In this document: one piece after another, positions 49,240-58,431 of the stretch
Position numbering within the stretch: the stretch's first letter is position 1
Layout: each line of letters starts with the position of its first letter
NCBI RefSeq assembly: GCF_040267705.1
Contig: NZ_CP158374.1
Coordinates: forward strand, 1,736,001-1,800,000
DNA: 64,000 bases
Reading direction: 5' to 3'
Origin: Agromyces sp. G08B096
GTDB lineage: Bacteria > Actinomycetota > Actinomycetes > Actinomycetales > Microbacteriaceae
Translations under genes and position numbers: made by a program
The notes under the pieces: model-generated
Databases searched by the model: none
What the model was told of the DNA's origin: nothing
What the model saw: the letters and a program-made list of their open reading frames with translations, nothing else

Positions 49240-50664
49240 CTACGGCCGCGGCTTCGCGTCCAGCCGCGCGAGGAAGAGAGCCTCGGCGAGCAGCGCCTTC
49301 TGGAAGACGCCGAGGTGCAGCGACTCGTTCGGGCTGTGCGCCTTGGAGTCAGGGTCCTCGACGCCGGTCACGAGGATCTGCGCGTCGGGGAACTCGTCGA
49401 CGAGCTCGGCGATGAACGGGATGGACCCGCCGACGCCGATCTCGACCGGCGGCACGCCCCACGCGTCGGCCATGGCGGCGCGGGTCTCCTCGACCGCCCA
49501 GCCGCTCGTGTCGACGAGGAAGGCCTGGCCCGTGTCGACGTCCTCGAAGGTCAGGCGCGCACCGAACGGCGCGTGCGCCTCGAGGTGGGCCTTGATCGCC
49601 GCGTACGCCTCCTCGGCGGGCTGGCCCGGCGCGATGCGCGCGCTGATGCGGACGCGGACGCTCGGGAGGAGCGTGTTGGACGCGTTCGCGACATCCGGCG
49701 CGTCGATGCCGGTGACGGTGATGGCCGGCTCCGACCAGATCCGCGACAGGATCTCGCCCCGGCCGATCGGCGAGACGCCCTCGAGGAGGCCCGTCTCGGC
49801 GCGCAGCTGGCTCTCCTCGTACGCCGGCACCTCGAGGCCGGCGCCACGGAGCCCGTCGACGGCGACCGCGCCGTCGGCGTCCCACAGCGAGTCGAGCGTG
49901 CGGATCGCGGCGAGCATGGCGTCGGGCACCGCTCCCCCGAACATGCCCGAGTGCGACGCGTGCGCCAAGGTGTCGATGCGCAGGTTGAACGCGACGGCCC
50001 CGCGGAGGGCCACGGTGATGGCCGGCGTCGAGACATCCCAGTTGCCCGAGTCGGCGACGATGATTGCGTCGGCGGCGAGGGACTCGCGGTGGGCACGGAG
50101 GAAGTTGCCGAAGGAGCGGGACGTCCGCTCCTCCTCTCCCTCGATGAAGACGGAGAGCCCGAGATCGAAGTCCCCGGCGACCTCGGCCAGCGCGCGGATC
50201 GCGCCGACGTGGGCCATCACCCCGGCCTTGTCGTCCGCGGCGCCACGACCGTGGAGCCGGTCGCCGCGCTGCGTCGGCTCGAAGGGCGGCGTGTCCCAGT
50301 CCTCGTCCTTCCCGGGCGGCTGAACGTCGTGGTGGGCGTAGAGCAGCACGGTGGGGCGCCCCGCTCGGGCCGGCCGGTGGGCGAGCACCGCCGGCTGCCC
50401 GAGCTGGTCGCTGTCCTTCTCGAGCTCCCGGTGGATCTCGACCCGCTCGAACACGCCGGTGCCACGCAGCAGCTCGGCGACCGCCTCGGCGCTCTCAGCG
50501 ACGTGCGCAGGGTCGAAGGCCGGCCAGGACACCGACGGGATGCGGACCAGCCGCGTGAGGTCGGCGATGGTCGTGGGGAATCCGGCCTCGACGGCGGCGC
50601 GGAGCGCCTCGGTGCGGTCGATGGCGGGCTGGTCGTCCGGCTGAACCGGAAGGGCGTCGGTCAT
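49240..50664 (-). CDS. M20 family dipeptidase
   Basis: This 474-residue M20 metallopeptidase is of the dipeptidase subgroup. The motifs are LLYAHHDVQPPG near residue 95, GRGAADDKAGV, FIEGEEERTSRSF, and HSGMFGGAVPDAM in the lid domain. It probably cleaves dipeptides in the cytosol. ATG at 50664 lies 7 nt after TAAGAT on the minus strand and is probably leaderless. It is divergent from the DUF3043 gene with a 37-bp gap. Confidence 0.92.
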   Translation of the reverse strand: MTDALPVQPDDQPAIDRTEALRAAVEAGFPTTIADLTRLVRIPSVSWPAFDPAHVAESAEAVAELLRGTGVFERVEIHRELEKDSDQLGQPAVLAHRPARAGRPTVLLYAHHDVQPPGKDEDWDTPPFEPTQRGDRLHGRGAADDKAGVMAHVGAIRALAEVAGDFDLGLSVFIEGEEERTSRSFGNFLRAHRESLAADAIIVADSGNWDVSTPAITVALRGAVAFNLRIDTLAHASHSGMFGGAVPDAMLAAIRTLDSLWDADGAVAVDGLRGAGLEVPAYEESQLRAETGLLEGVSPIGRGEILSRIWSEPAITVTGIDAPDVANASNTLLPSVRVRISARIAPGQPAEEAYAAIKAHLEAHAPFGARLTFEDVDTGQAFLVDTSGWAVEETRAAMADAWGVPPVEIGVGGSIPFIAELVDEFPDAQILVTGVEDPDSKAHSPNESLHLGVFQKALLAEALFLARLDAKPRP

Positions 50665-50701
50665 GCCGGTAATCTTAAGGTCTACCGATCCGAGGAATCC
50701 C

Positions 50702-51303
50702 GTGGCCAAGCACCCTGAGAACACCCAGCCCACCTCCCCCGCCGCCCCCGACGCCGAGACGCTCGAGGAGACGCAGGCGAGGCTGAAGACCAGCGGCAAG
50801 GGGGCGCCGACGCCCACGCGCGCCGAGCGCGAGCCGCGCGCAAGCGCCCGCTCGTGCCGAACGACCGCAAGGAGGCGGCGCGCCAGGCGAAGGCGAAGGC
50901 CGCCGAGCAGCGCGAGAAGGTGCGCATCGGCATGGCGATGGGCGACGACAAGTACCTGCCCATGCGCGACCGCGGTCCGCAGAAGCGGTTCGTGCGCGAC
51001 TACGTCGACGCCCGGTTCAGCATCGGCGAGGTGCTGATCCCCGTCATGTTCCTCGTGATCCTCCTGACGCTGGTGCCGAGCTACCAGGTGCAGTCCATCG
51101 GCATCCTCGCGCTCTGGGCGTTCTTCATCATCGCGGTGATCGACGTCATCATCCTGGGGGCGATCCTCACGAAGAAGGTGCGCGCGAAGTTCGGCGCCGA
51201 CAAGGCCGAGAAGGTTCGCTGGTACGCCGCGATGCGCGCGCTGCAGCTGCGGCCGCTGCGCCTGCCGAAGCCGCAGGTCAAGTACGGCCAGTTCCCCTCC
51301 TGA
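50702..51303 (+). pseudogene. DUF3043 membrane protein gene with a -1 frameshift
   Basis: The first frame (GTG 50702, GAGGAA upstream) encodes a DUF3043-like N-terminus up to GKGAPTPTRAERE. The matching continuation, PNDRKEAARQAKAKAAEQ, DDKYLPMRDRGPQKRFVRDYVDARFSIGE, and two membrane helices to the stop at 51303, lies in the next frame. The break falls at about 50833-50836, where GAGCC appears to lack one G relative to an expected GAGGCC. Adding one base gives an intact 200-residue protein. It is either a true mutation or a sequencing or assembly error. The downstream part alone could start near 50854. DUF3043 function is unknown. Confidence 0.85.
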
Positions 51304-51326
51304 GCGCGCGGCGATCAGGCTGGATC

Positions 51327-51356
51327 GAGCGGATGTCCCGGCCGGGGCATCCGCTC
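51327..51356. terminator. bidirectional terminator between DUF3043 and phosphatase genes
   Basis: GAGCGGATGTCCC (51327-51339) pairs with GGGGCATCCGCTC (51344-51356) with one G-U pair and a GGCC loop. It overlaps the stop of the convergent gene. Confidence 0.75.
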
Positions 51357-52515
51357 AATTCCTCTGATACGCACCGAACCTGAGGAGCGGGACGCGGCTC
51401 TCCTCGTCGGTGAGCGAGCCGTGCTGGCCGACCATCGTCTCCGCGCTGCGGTCGGACTCGCGCGCGTCGTAGTAGGCGATGCCGGCGCGTGCGGCGACGA
51501 GGACGTCGGCGATGCGGGGACGTACCTCGTCGTCGACCGTGCCGAAGAGACCGGCCTGGATCGCCTCGTCGCGGGTGAGGACCCAGGCGCGTTCGCCCTC
51601 GGCGGCCCGCCATCGCTCGGCCACGGCGGCACGATCGGATGCCTCGAGCCCCGGCTCGAGGTAGAGCGCGAGGCAGCGCGGCTCCCCGCCGACGTGCCGG
51701 ACGCCCTCGAGCAGTTCCGGCGCCCGGTCGATGAAGACGTGCCGCCGTGCCGGCACGTCGACGACGCCGTGGTCCGCGGTGACGAGCAGGCCGGCGCCGC
51801 GAGGCATCCGCGCCGTGAGCGCGCCGACGGCGCCGTCGAGGCGCTCCAGCGCGGCGATCCAGCGCTCGGACTCCCAGCCGTGCGCGTGGGCGAGCTGGTC
51901 GAGTTCGGGCACGTACAGGTAGACGAGCGCGCCGTCGACCGAGTCGACGAGCTCGCGGGCGACGGCGAAGCGGTCCTCGATGCTCGCGGCGGCGTGGTAG
52001 TCGGCTCCGCGGAGGACGGCACGCGTGTAGCCGGAGTCGGCGTAGCGCGCCGCCCCGACCGTGGAGGGCTCGTAGCCCGCCTCGCGGGCCTGCTCGAACA
52101 GGGTGGCGCGGCGCTGCCAGTCCGTGGGAAGCACGCCGGCCTCCCAGCCGTTCAGCTGGTTTGCGAGGCGGTCGCGTTCGGGCACGAGCGTCCGGTACCC
52201 GACGAGACCGTGCTCGCCGGGGTCGGCGCCGGTGGCGAACGATGCGATGGCCGCGGCCGTCGTCGACGGGAAGGTCGTGCGCAGCACGTCGCGGCGCCCG
52301 AAGGCGGCCGAGAGCGTCCGCGCATGCCCGCGGCGGCCGGCGAGGTTGGCGGCGCCCAGCCCGTCGACGAGGACGACGACGGCGGAGCGGGCGGGTTGAA
52401 GTCCCAGCGGACCCGCGGGTTCGCCCTGACGGGCGCCGAGGCTCGCGATGGCACTCGGCAGCACCGCGGCAAGCCGCCGGGCGGAGTCGGCGGGCGCCGG
52501 TAGCATGGCAGGCAT
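51355..52515 (-). CDS. alkaline-phosphatase superfamily (nucleotide pyrophosphatase-like) protein
   Basis: This 386-residue metalloenzyme of the phosphodiesterase/nucleotide pyrophosphatase branch has metal-binding Asp in [13 protein letters not shown], the nucleophile Thr/Ser in [17 protein letters not shown], and later ligands in [16 protein letters not shown] and [11 protein letters not shown]. No signal peptide is visible, so it is probably cytosolic. The substrate is unknown. ATG at 52515 lies 7 nt after CAGACT on the minus strand. It is divergent from parC. Confidence 0.87.
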   Translation of the reverse strand: MPAMLPAPADSARRLAAVLPSAIASLGARQGEPAGPLGLQPARSAVVVLVDGLGAANLAGRRGHARTLSAAFGRRDVLRTTFPSTTAAAIASFATGADPGEHGLVGYRTLVPERDRLANQLNGWEAGVLPTDWQRRATLFEQAREAGYEPSTVGAARYADSGYTRAVLRGADYHAAASIEDRFAVARELVDSVDGALVYLYVPELDQLAHAHGWESERWIAALERLDGAVGALTARMPRGAGLLVTADHGVVDVPARRHVFIDRAPELLEGVRHVGGEPRCLALYLEPGLEASDRAAVAERWRAAEGERAWVLTRDEAIQAGLFGTVDDEVRPRIADVLVAARAGIAYYDARESDRSAETMVGQHGSLTDEESRVPLLRFGAYQRN

Positions 52516-52584
52516 CGCGCTCAGTCTGGCACAGGCGGCGCGCCCCACTCCCCCGCGCGCGGCGCGACGACCCCGAGAAGACGG

Positions 52585-55056
52585 ATGACCCCAGCGAGCC
52601 CCGAGCCCACCGACCCCCAGATCGCAGAACGCATCGAAGACGTCGACGTCGCCGCCGAGATGCAGGGCTCCTTCCTCGAGTACGCCTACTCGGTCATCTA
52701 CTCGCGCGCGCTGCCCGACGCGCGCGACGGCCTGAAGCCGGTGCAGCGCCGCATCCTGTTCGGCATGACCGAGATGGGCCTGCGGCCCGAACGCGGGCAC
52801 GTGAAGAGCTCACGCGTCGTCGGCGAGGTCATGGGCAAGTACCACCCCCACGGCGACTCCGCGATCTACGACGCCCTCGTGCGCCTCGCCCAGCCGTTCA
52901 CCCTCCGGGTGCCGCTCGTCGACGGGCACGGCAACTTCGGCTCGCTCGACGACGGGCCGGCCGCCTCCCGCTACACCGAGGCCCGGCTCGCGCCGCCCGC
53001 CCTCGCCATGGCCGACGGCCTCGACGAAGACGTCGTCGACTTCGTCCCCAACTACGACAACTCCTTCCTGCAGCCCGAGGTGATGCCGTCGGCATTTCCG
53101 AACCTGCTGGTCAACGGGGCATCCGGCATCGCGGTCGGCATGGCGACCAACATGGCGCCGCACAACCTCGTCGAGGTCGCGCACGCCGCCCGCCACCTCA
53201 TCGCCAACCCCGAGGCCACGCTCGACGAGCTGATGGAGTTCGTGCCCGGCCCCGATTTCCCGTCGGGCGGCACGATCGTCGGACTCGACGGTGTCCGCGA
53301 CGCCTACGCCACGGGCCGGGGGTCGTTCAAGACGCGCGCGAAAGTGTCGGTCGAGCAGCTCTCCGCACGGAAGACCGGGCTCGTCGTGACCGAGCTGCCC
53401 TACCTCGTCGGACCCGAAAAGGTCATCGAGAAGATCAAGGACGGCGTCAACGCCAAGAAGATCACCGGGATCTCCGACGTCGCCGACCACACCGACCGCA
53501 AGCGCGGCCTGCGCCTGGTCATCGGCATCAAGACGGGCTTCAACCCGCAGGCCGTCCTCGAGCAGCTCTACCGCCTGACGCCGCTCGAAGACGGGTTCGC
53601 GATCAACAACGTCGCGCTCGTCGACGGCCAGCCGCAGACGCTCGGCCTCCGGGAACTGCTCCAGGTCTATGTCGACCACCGCATCCGCGTCGTCACTCGC
53701 CGTTCCGAGTTCCGCCTCGCACGCAAGCGCGAGCGGCTGCACCTCGTCGAGGGCCTGCTCATCGCGATCCTCGACATCGACGAGGTCATCCAGGTCATCC
53801 GCACGAGCGACGACGCCGATCAGGCGCGATCACGGCTCATGCAGGTCTTCGACCTCAGCCAGATCCAGTCCGACTACATCCTCGAGCTGCGGCTGCGCCG
53901 GCTCACCAAGTTCTCCCGCATCGAGCTCGAGGCGGAGCGCGACGAACTGCTCGCCGAGATCGCGCGGCTCGAGGAGCTCCTCGGCAGCGAGGCGCGCATC
54001 CGCCAGTTGGTCGCCGACGAGCTCGAGGAGGTCGCCGAGCGGTTCGGCACCCCCCGTCGCACGATGCTCACCGAGGGGCGCGCGCTTCCCGCCGCCGCGG
54101 CGAGGAAGGCGGTCGCCGCCTCGCTCGAGCACGCGGATGTCCCGTGCCGGGTCGTGCTCGGAGCGACGGGGCGCATCGCCCGCATCGATCGCCCGGAAGG
54201 CGCCGAGGAACTCGTGATCACCGTGCCGACGCGGCGGAGCAAGCACGATGCGCTCCGCTCGAGCCTGGACACCACCAGCCGGAGCGAGATCGGTGCGGTC
54301 ACGAGTCGCGGGCGCCTGATCCGGTTCTCACCGCTCGACCTGCCCGCGCTGCCCGCGAACGCCCCGCAGCTGGCGGCCGGCGTGCGGGTCGCCGAATACC
54401 TGGGCCTCGCCGATCGCTCCGAGCGGGTCCTCGCGCTCGTGTCGCTCACCGCGGACCGTCCCATCGTCTTGGGCACAGCCCAGGGCGTCGTGAAGCGCGT
54501 GACGCCGGGCGGCTACCCCAACCGTCCCGACTTCGAGGTCATCGCGTTGAAGCCGGGCGACGAGGTCGTCGGCGCCGCCCAGGGCGGCGACGACGACGAA
54601 CTCGTGTTCGTCGCGAGCGACGCCCAGCTGCTGCACTTCCCCGCGTCGTCGGTGCGTCCGCAGGGGTGCGCCGCGGGCGGTATGGCGGGCATCAAGCTCG
54701 CCGACGGCGCACGCGTCATCGACTTCGAGGCGATCGCGCCCGCAGACGTGGAGCGCACGGTGGTCGTGACCATCGCGGCGACGACCGACACGTTGCTCGG
54801 CGCCGACCCCGGGGCAGCCAAGGTGTCGGCGTTCGACGAGTTCCCCGGCAAGGGCCGGGCCACCGGCGGCGTGCGGGCGCAGCGGTTCCTCAAGGGGCAG
54901 GACGCCCTCGCGGTCGCCTGGGTCGGCCCCGGCCCGGCGCACGCGCTCGGCGCCGACGGCTCGGTGCGTCAGCTGCCCGAGCAGCTGGCCAAGCGCGACG
55001 CCTCGGGCACGCCGATCGATGCGCCCGTCGCGACCGTCGGACGCCGGATCGGCTGA
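52585..55056 (+). CDS. parC: DNA topoisomerase IV subunit A (ParC-type)
   Basis: This 823-residue type IIA topoisomerase subunit cuts and rejoins DNA. The quinolone-determining segment reads [21 protein letters not shown] with wild-type Ser and Asp. The catalytic Tyr is in [10 protein letters not shown] at about residue 130. The C-terminal beta-propeller lacks a clear GyrA box (QRRGGKG), which favours ParC over GyrA. ParE lies convergently 89 bp downstream, and the sigma factor gene nearby matches the parE-hrdB linkage of other actinobacteria. Confidence 0.88.
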   Translation: MTPASPEPTDPQIAERIEDVDVAAEMQGSFLEYAYSVIYSRALPDARDGLKPVQRRILFGMTEMGLRPERGHVKSSRVVGEVMGKYHPHGDSAIYDALVRLAQPFTLRVPLVDGHGNFGSLDDGPAASRYTEARLAPPALAMADGLDEDVVDFVPNYDNSFLQPEVMPSAFPNLLVNGASGIAVGMATNMAPHNLVEVAHAARHLIANPEATLDELMEFVPGPDFPSGGTIVGLDGVRDAYATGRGSFKTRAKVSVEQLSARKTGLVVTELPYLVGPEKVIEKIKDGVNAKKITGISDVADHTDRKRGLRLVIGIKTGFNPQAVLEQLYRLTPLEDGFAINNVALVDGQPQTLGLRELLQVYVDHRIRVVTRRSEFRLARKRERLHLVEGLLIAILDIDEVIQVIRTSDDADQARSRLMQVFDLSQIQSDYILELRLRRLTKFSRIELEAERDELLAEIARLEELLGSEARIRQLVADELEEVAERFGTPRRTMLTEGRALPAAAARKAVAASLEHADVPCRVVLGATGRIARIDRPEGAEELVITVPTRRSKHDALRSSLDTTSRSEIGAVTSRGRLIRFSPLDLPALPANAPQLAAGVRVAEYLGLADRSERVLALVSLTADRPIVLGTAQGVVKRVTPGGYPNRPDFEVIALKPGDEVVGAAQGGDDDELVFVASDAQLLHFPASSVRPQGCAAGGMAGIKLADGARVIDFEAIAPADVERTVVVTIAATTDTLLGADPGAAKVSAFDEFPGKGRATGGVRAQRFLKGQDALAVAWVGPGPAHALGADGSVRQLPEQLAKRDASGTPIDAPVATVGRRIG

Positions 55057-55145
55057 GCCGTGCCGGCGGGCCGCCCGGCTCGCGGGTCGGCCCGTCGGGC
55101 CGGGCGGGCTGGCCGGGCCGGCGAACGGCCTGACGGCCGCCCGGC

Positions 55146-57230
55146 TCAGGCGTCGATGCGGTCCCGGCTGAGCCCGTTGGCGCTGTCGATGATGAACTCC
55201 TTGCGCGGCGCGACCTCGTTGCCCATGAGGAGTTCGAACACGCGGCCCGCCTGCTCGGCGTCGGCCACGCCGACCCGCCTGAGCGTGCGGTGCTTCGGGT
55301 CCATCGTCGTCGTCGCGAGCTGATCGGCGTCCATCTCGCCGAGGCCCTTGTAGCGCTGGATCGGATCCTGGTACTTGCGGCCGCGACGCTTCAGGTCGGC
55401 CAGCACACCCGTGAGCTCGGCCTCGGAGTAGGTGTAGATGACGTCGTTCGGCTTCGAGCCCGGATTCAAGGCGACGACGCGGTGCAGCGGCGGCACCGCG
55501 GCGAACACCCGTCCCTCCTCGATCATCGGGCGCATGTAGCGGAAGAACAGCGTCAGCAGGAGCGTGCGGATGTGCGCCCCGTCGACGTCGGCGTCGCTCA
55601 TGATGATGACCTTGCCGTACCGGGCCTGCGAGATGTCGAACGATCGGCCGGAGCCCGCACCGATGGTCTGGATGATCGCGGCGCACTCGGCGTTGCCCAG
55701 CATGTCGGCGATCGAGGCCTTCTGCACGTTGAGGATCTTGCCGCGGATCGGCAGGAGCGCCTGGTGCTCGCTGTCGCGTGCGAGCTTCGCGGTGCCGAGC
55801 GCGGAATCGCCCTCGACGATGAACAGCTCGCTGTGCGCGACATCCGTCGACCGGCAGTCGGCGAGCTTCGCCGGGAGCGACGACGACTCGAGCGCGTTCT
55901 TGCGGCGCTGGGTCTCTTTGTGCGTGCGCGCGGAGATACGCGCCTTCATCTCGGCGACGACCTTGTCGAGCACGAGGGCGGTCTGCGCCTTGTCGTCGCG
56001 CTTCGTCGAGGCGAAGCGTTCGCCGAGGGCCTTCGTCACCACCGACGAGACGATCGACCTGACGGCGGGCGTGCCGAGCACCTCCTTCGTCTGACCCTCG
56101 AACTGCGGCTCGGCGAGGCGCACCGTCAGCACGACCGTGAGGCCGGCGAGCACGTCATCCTTCTCGAGTTTGTCGGTGCCGACCCTCAGCCGGCGAGCGT
56201 TCTGCTCGACCTGCGCGCGCAGGAACTTCAGCAGTCCCTGCTCGAATCCGGCCTGATGCGTGCCGCCCTTCGGCGTCGCGATGATGTTCACGAAGCTGCG
56301 GAGGATCGTGTCGTAGCCCGTGCCCCAGCGCAGTGCGATGTCGACGTGGCACTGCCGTTCGACCTCGGTCGGCACCATCGCGCCCGTGTCGCTCAGCACC
56401 GGCACCGTCTCGGTGAACCGGCCGTCGCCGGTCAGCCGCCATACGTCGGTGACCGGGCCGTCGACGGCGAGGTGCTCGACGAACTCGGAGATGCCGCCGT
56501 CGAAGGCGAACCGGTGCTCCTCGGGTTCCTCACCGCGCTCGTCGAGGACCGTGATGCCGAGGCCCGGCACGAGGAACGCCGTCTGACGGGCGCGGCCGAG
56601 CAGCTCCTCGACCTGGAACGTCGCACCCTTCGTGAAGATCTGCGGGTCGGCCCAGTAGCGGATGCGCGTGCCGGTCACGCCCTTCGCGACCTTGCCGACG
56701 ACGCGCAGCTCGCTGGCCTCTTCGAACGGCGTGAACGTCGATGCGGGGCTCGGCTCCGCAGCGGACGGGTCGGCGAACCGCCCGGGCTCGCCGCGATGGA
56801 ACGACATCGCCCACGTCTTGCCGCCGCGGTCGACCTCGACGTCGAGGCGCTCGGACAGGGCGTTCACGACGGACGCGCCGACACCGTGCAGACCGCCCGA
56901 GGCGGCATACGAACCCGAGCCGAACTTGCCGCCGGCGTGCAGCTTGGTGAACACGACCTCGACGCCGCTGAGCCCCGTCTTCGGCTCGATGTCGACCGGG
57001 ATGCCTCGGGCGTGGTCGCGCACCTCGACGCTGCCGTCACGGTGCAGGATGACCTCGATCTCAGTGCCGTGGCCGCCGAGCGCCTCGTCGACGGAGTTGT
57101 CGATGATCTCCCACAGGCAGTGCATCAGGCCGCGGGAGTCCGTCGACCCGATGTACATGCCGGGGCGCTTGCGGACGGCCTCGAGGCCCTCGAGCACGGA
57201 GAGATGACGCGCGGAATAGTCGGAGCTCAC
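55146..57230 (-). CDS. parE: DNA topoisomerase IV subunit B (ParE-type)
   Basis: This 694-residue ATPase subunit pairs with ParC. The GHKL ATP site shows EIIDNSVDEAL and GLHGVGASVVNAL. The TOPRIM domain has LFIVEGDSALGTAK and IIMSDADVDGAHIRTLLLT. The C-terminus has QRYKGLGEMDADQL and GNEVAPRKEFI. The GTG at 57230 lies 8 nt after TAGGCT on the minus strand and is probably leaderless. The 55057-55145 gap to parC is extremely GC-rich with nested inverted repeats but no gene. Confidence 0.92.
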   Translation of the reverse strand: MSSDYSARHLSVLEGLEAVRKRPGMYIGSTDSRGLMHCLWEIIDNSVDEALGGHGTEIEVILHRDGSVEVRDHARGIPVDIEPKTGLSGVEVVFTKLHAGGKFGSGSYAASGGLHGVGASVVNALSERLDVEVDRGGKTWAMSFHRGEPGRFADPSAAEPSPASTFTPFEEASELRVVGKVAKGVTGTRIRYWADPQIFTKGATFQVEELLGRARQTAFLVPGLGITVLDERGEEPEEHRFAFDGGISEFVEHLAVDGPVTDVWRLTGDGRFTETVPVLSDTGAMVPTEVERQCHVDIALRWGTGYDTILRSFVNIIATPKGGTHQAGFEQGLLKFLRAQVEQNARRLRVGTDKLEKDDVLAGLTVVLTVRLAEPQFEGQTKEVLGTPAVRSIVSSVVTKALGERFASTKRDDKAQTALVLDKVVAEMKARISARTHKETQRRKNALESSSLPAKLADCRSTDVAHSELFIVEGDSALGTAKLARDSEHQALLPIRGKILNVQKASIADMLGNAECAAIIQTIGAGSGRSFDISQARYGKVIIMSDADVDGAHIRTLLLTLFFRYMRPMIEEGRVFAAVPPLHRVVALNPGSKPNDVIYTYSEAELTGVLADLKRRGRKYQDPIQRYKGLGEMDADQLATTTMDPKHRTLRRVGVADAEQAGRVFELLMGNEVAPRKEFIIDSANGLSRDRIDA

Positions 57231-57374
57231 GTCGCCCAAGCCTACTGACCGCGGACGACACCACCGGTCAGGCACTACGCGCTGAGCGAAATGCCCGTCC
57301 CACGGGACGGAGCGCAGCATCAGGCGTGTTTACATGGATGAACCGAACGGAACGTGAGCGATGGAGGAGGAGCC

Positions 57375-57608
57375 ATGACGCAGTACACCGAGACGACCGG
57401 TGCGGTCGAAGCCGAGGCCCCGTACGAGCTCACGGCGCTCGACCGGTGCGACGCCTGCGGCGCGCAGGCCTACATCCGGGTGACGGTCGCGAACGGCGAG
57501 CTGCTGTTCTGCGCCCACCACGGTCGCAAGCACCAGGAGAAGCTCTCCGAGATCGCGCACAGCTGGCACGACGAGTCGAGCCGTCTGCTCGTCGACTCGC
57601 GCGACTGA
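57375..57608 (+). CDS. small zinc-finger-like protein (DUF7455-type)
   Basis: This 77-residue protein has CDACGAQAYIRVTV and, later, LFCAHHGRKHQEKL, which together can bind one zinc through Cys and His. The form matches a short actinobacterial family of unknown function found beside parE/sigA (DUF7455 in my recollection). ATG at 57375 follows GGAGGAGG. A strong terminator follows the stop. Confidence 0.8.
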   Translation: MTQYTETTGAVEAEAPYELTALDRCDACGAQAYIRVTVANGELLFCAHHGRKHQEKLSEIAHSWHDESSRLLVDSRD

Positions 57609-57622
57609 GCGGTCCCGAAACC

Positions 57623-57654
57623 ACGAACGCCCCGTCTTCGGACGGGGCGTTCGT
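57623..57654. terminator. bidirectional terminator with UUCG tetraloop
   Basis: ACGAACGCCCCGTC (57623-57636) pairs perfectly with GACGGGGCGTTCGT (57641-57654) around TTCG. It lies between the small DUF7455-type gene and gatD, which converge. Confidence 0.9.
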
Positions 57655-57690
57655 CGTATCGGCGGGGCGTCTGCGGCCGGGTCGGCGCGT

Positions 57691-58431
57691 TCAGGCGGGC
57701 AGCGCCACTCCGGCGGCCTTCAGCTGAGCGGCGCGTGCCTCCGCGGCGAATGCGTCGACGACGGCGGTCTGCTCCCCCGGCTCGTACGCGACGCCCGCTC
57801 GCGTCGCCATCTCCGTGAGCATGGCGTCGGCGAGAGCGGGGTTCTTCGCGAGGACGGGACCGTGCAGGTGCGTGCCGAGCACCCAGCCCATGACGACGCC
57901 CTCCTGGCTGGAACCGCGCCCGTTGCCTTCGCCGGCGACGATGCGCCCGAGCGGCGACGCCTCGGCCTGCACGTACTCCCGCGCGTGATTCTCGAACCCG
58001 ACGAGGTGGCCGAAGCGTGGCGAACGCACCACGAGGTCGCCGGTGATCCGTCCGCCCTCCGCGCGCGGCACCGCGCGACCGGGGAGCACGGCCAGTCCCT
58101 CGACGATGCCGCCGTCGGCGGTTTCGATGCCCCAGCTCAGCAGCTCCCAGCCGGTTCCGATGCTCAGGATCGGAACGCCCTCCGTGCCCCACCGGCGCAG
58201 CTCGTCGTGCATCGTCAGCAGCCGCGCGCGAGCCGGCTCGAGCGTCGAGTCGCTACCCGAGCCGACGATCACGGCGTCGACGTGCGCGGGGAGGTCGGCG
58301 GCGTCCTCGACCGCGACGATACGCGCCTCGTGGCCCGCCCAGCGGAGCCGCTGCGCGAGCACGGCCGCGTTCTCGGCGTCGCCGTTCGTGTTCAGCAGAG
58401 ACGGCACCAGGGCCGCGATCGTGAAGGTCAT
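57691..58431 (-). CDS. gatD: GatD-like protein without the glutaminase cysteine
   Basis: This 246-residue protein aligns without gaps to lipid II glutaminyl amidase GatD around the active site. Known GatD has the nucleophile in GLTICGGYQFLG (Cys94 in S. aureus); this one reads ILSIGTGWELLS, putting Gly92 there (codon GGA). No Cys occurs anywhere in the protein. Other GatD features remain: GSGSDSTLE, RITGDLVVRSPRFGHLVGFENHA and GTHLHGPVLAKN with the conserved His190. It therefore cannot make ammonia from glutamine in the usual way. Its ATG overlaps the murT stop by four bases. See the linked finding on group B peptidoglycan. Confidence 0.88.
   Translation of the reverse strand: MTFTIAALVPSLLNTNGDAENAAVLAQRLRWAGHEARIVAVEDAADLPAHVDAVIVGSGSDSTLEPARARLLTMHDELRRWGTEGVPILSIGTGWELLSWGIETADGGIVEGLAVLPGRAVPRAEGGRITGDLVVRSPRFGHLVGFENHAREYVQAEASPLGRIVAGEGNGRGSSQEGVVMGWVLGTHLHGPVLAKNPALADAMLTEMATRAGVAYEPGEQTAVVDAFAAEARAAQLKAAGVALPA

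Noticed and set aside
52161-55133. 990-codon open frame on the plus strand overlapping parC
   Set aside because: It is out of frame with parC and Arg-rich; ParC motifs occupy the other frame.
55057-55145. GC-rich nested inverted repeats between parC and parE as a structured RNA
   Set aside because: Only G/C-run complementarity is visible, without a defined stem-loop. A loose bidirectional terminator is the simplest reading.
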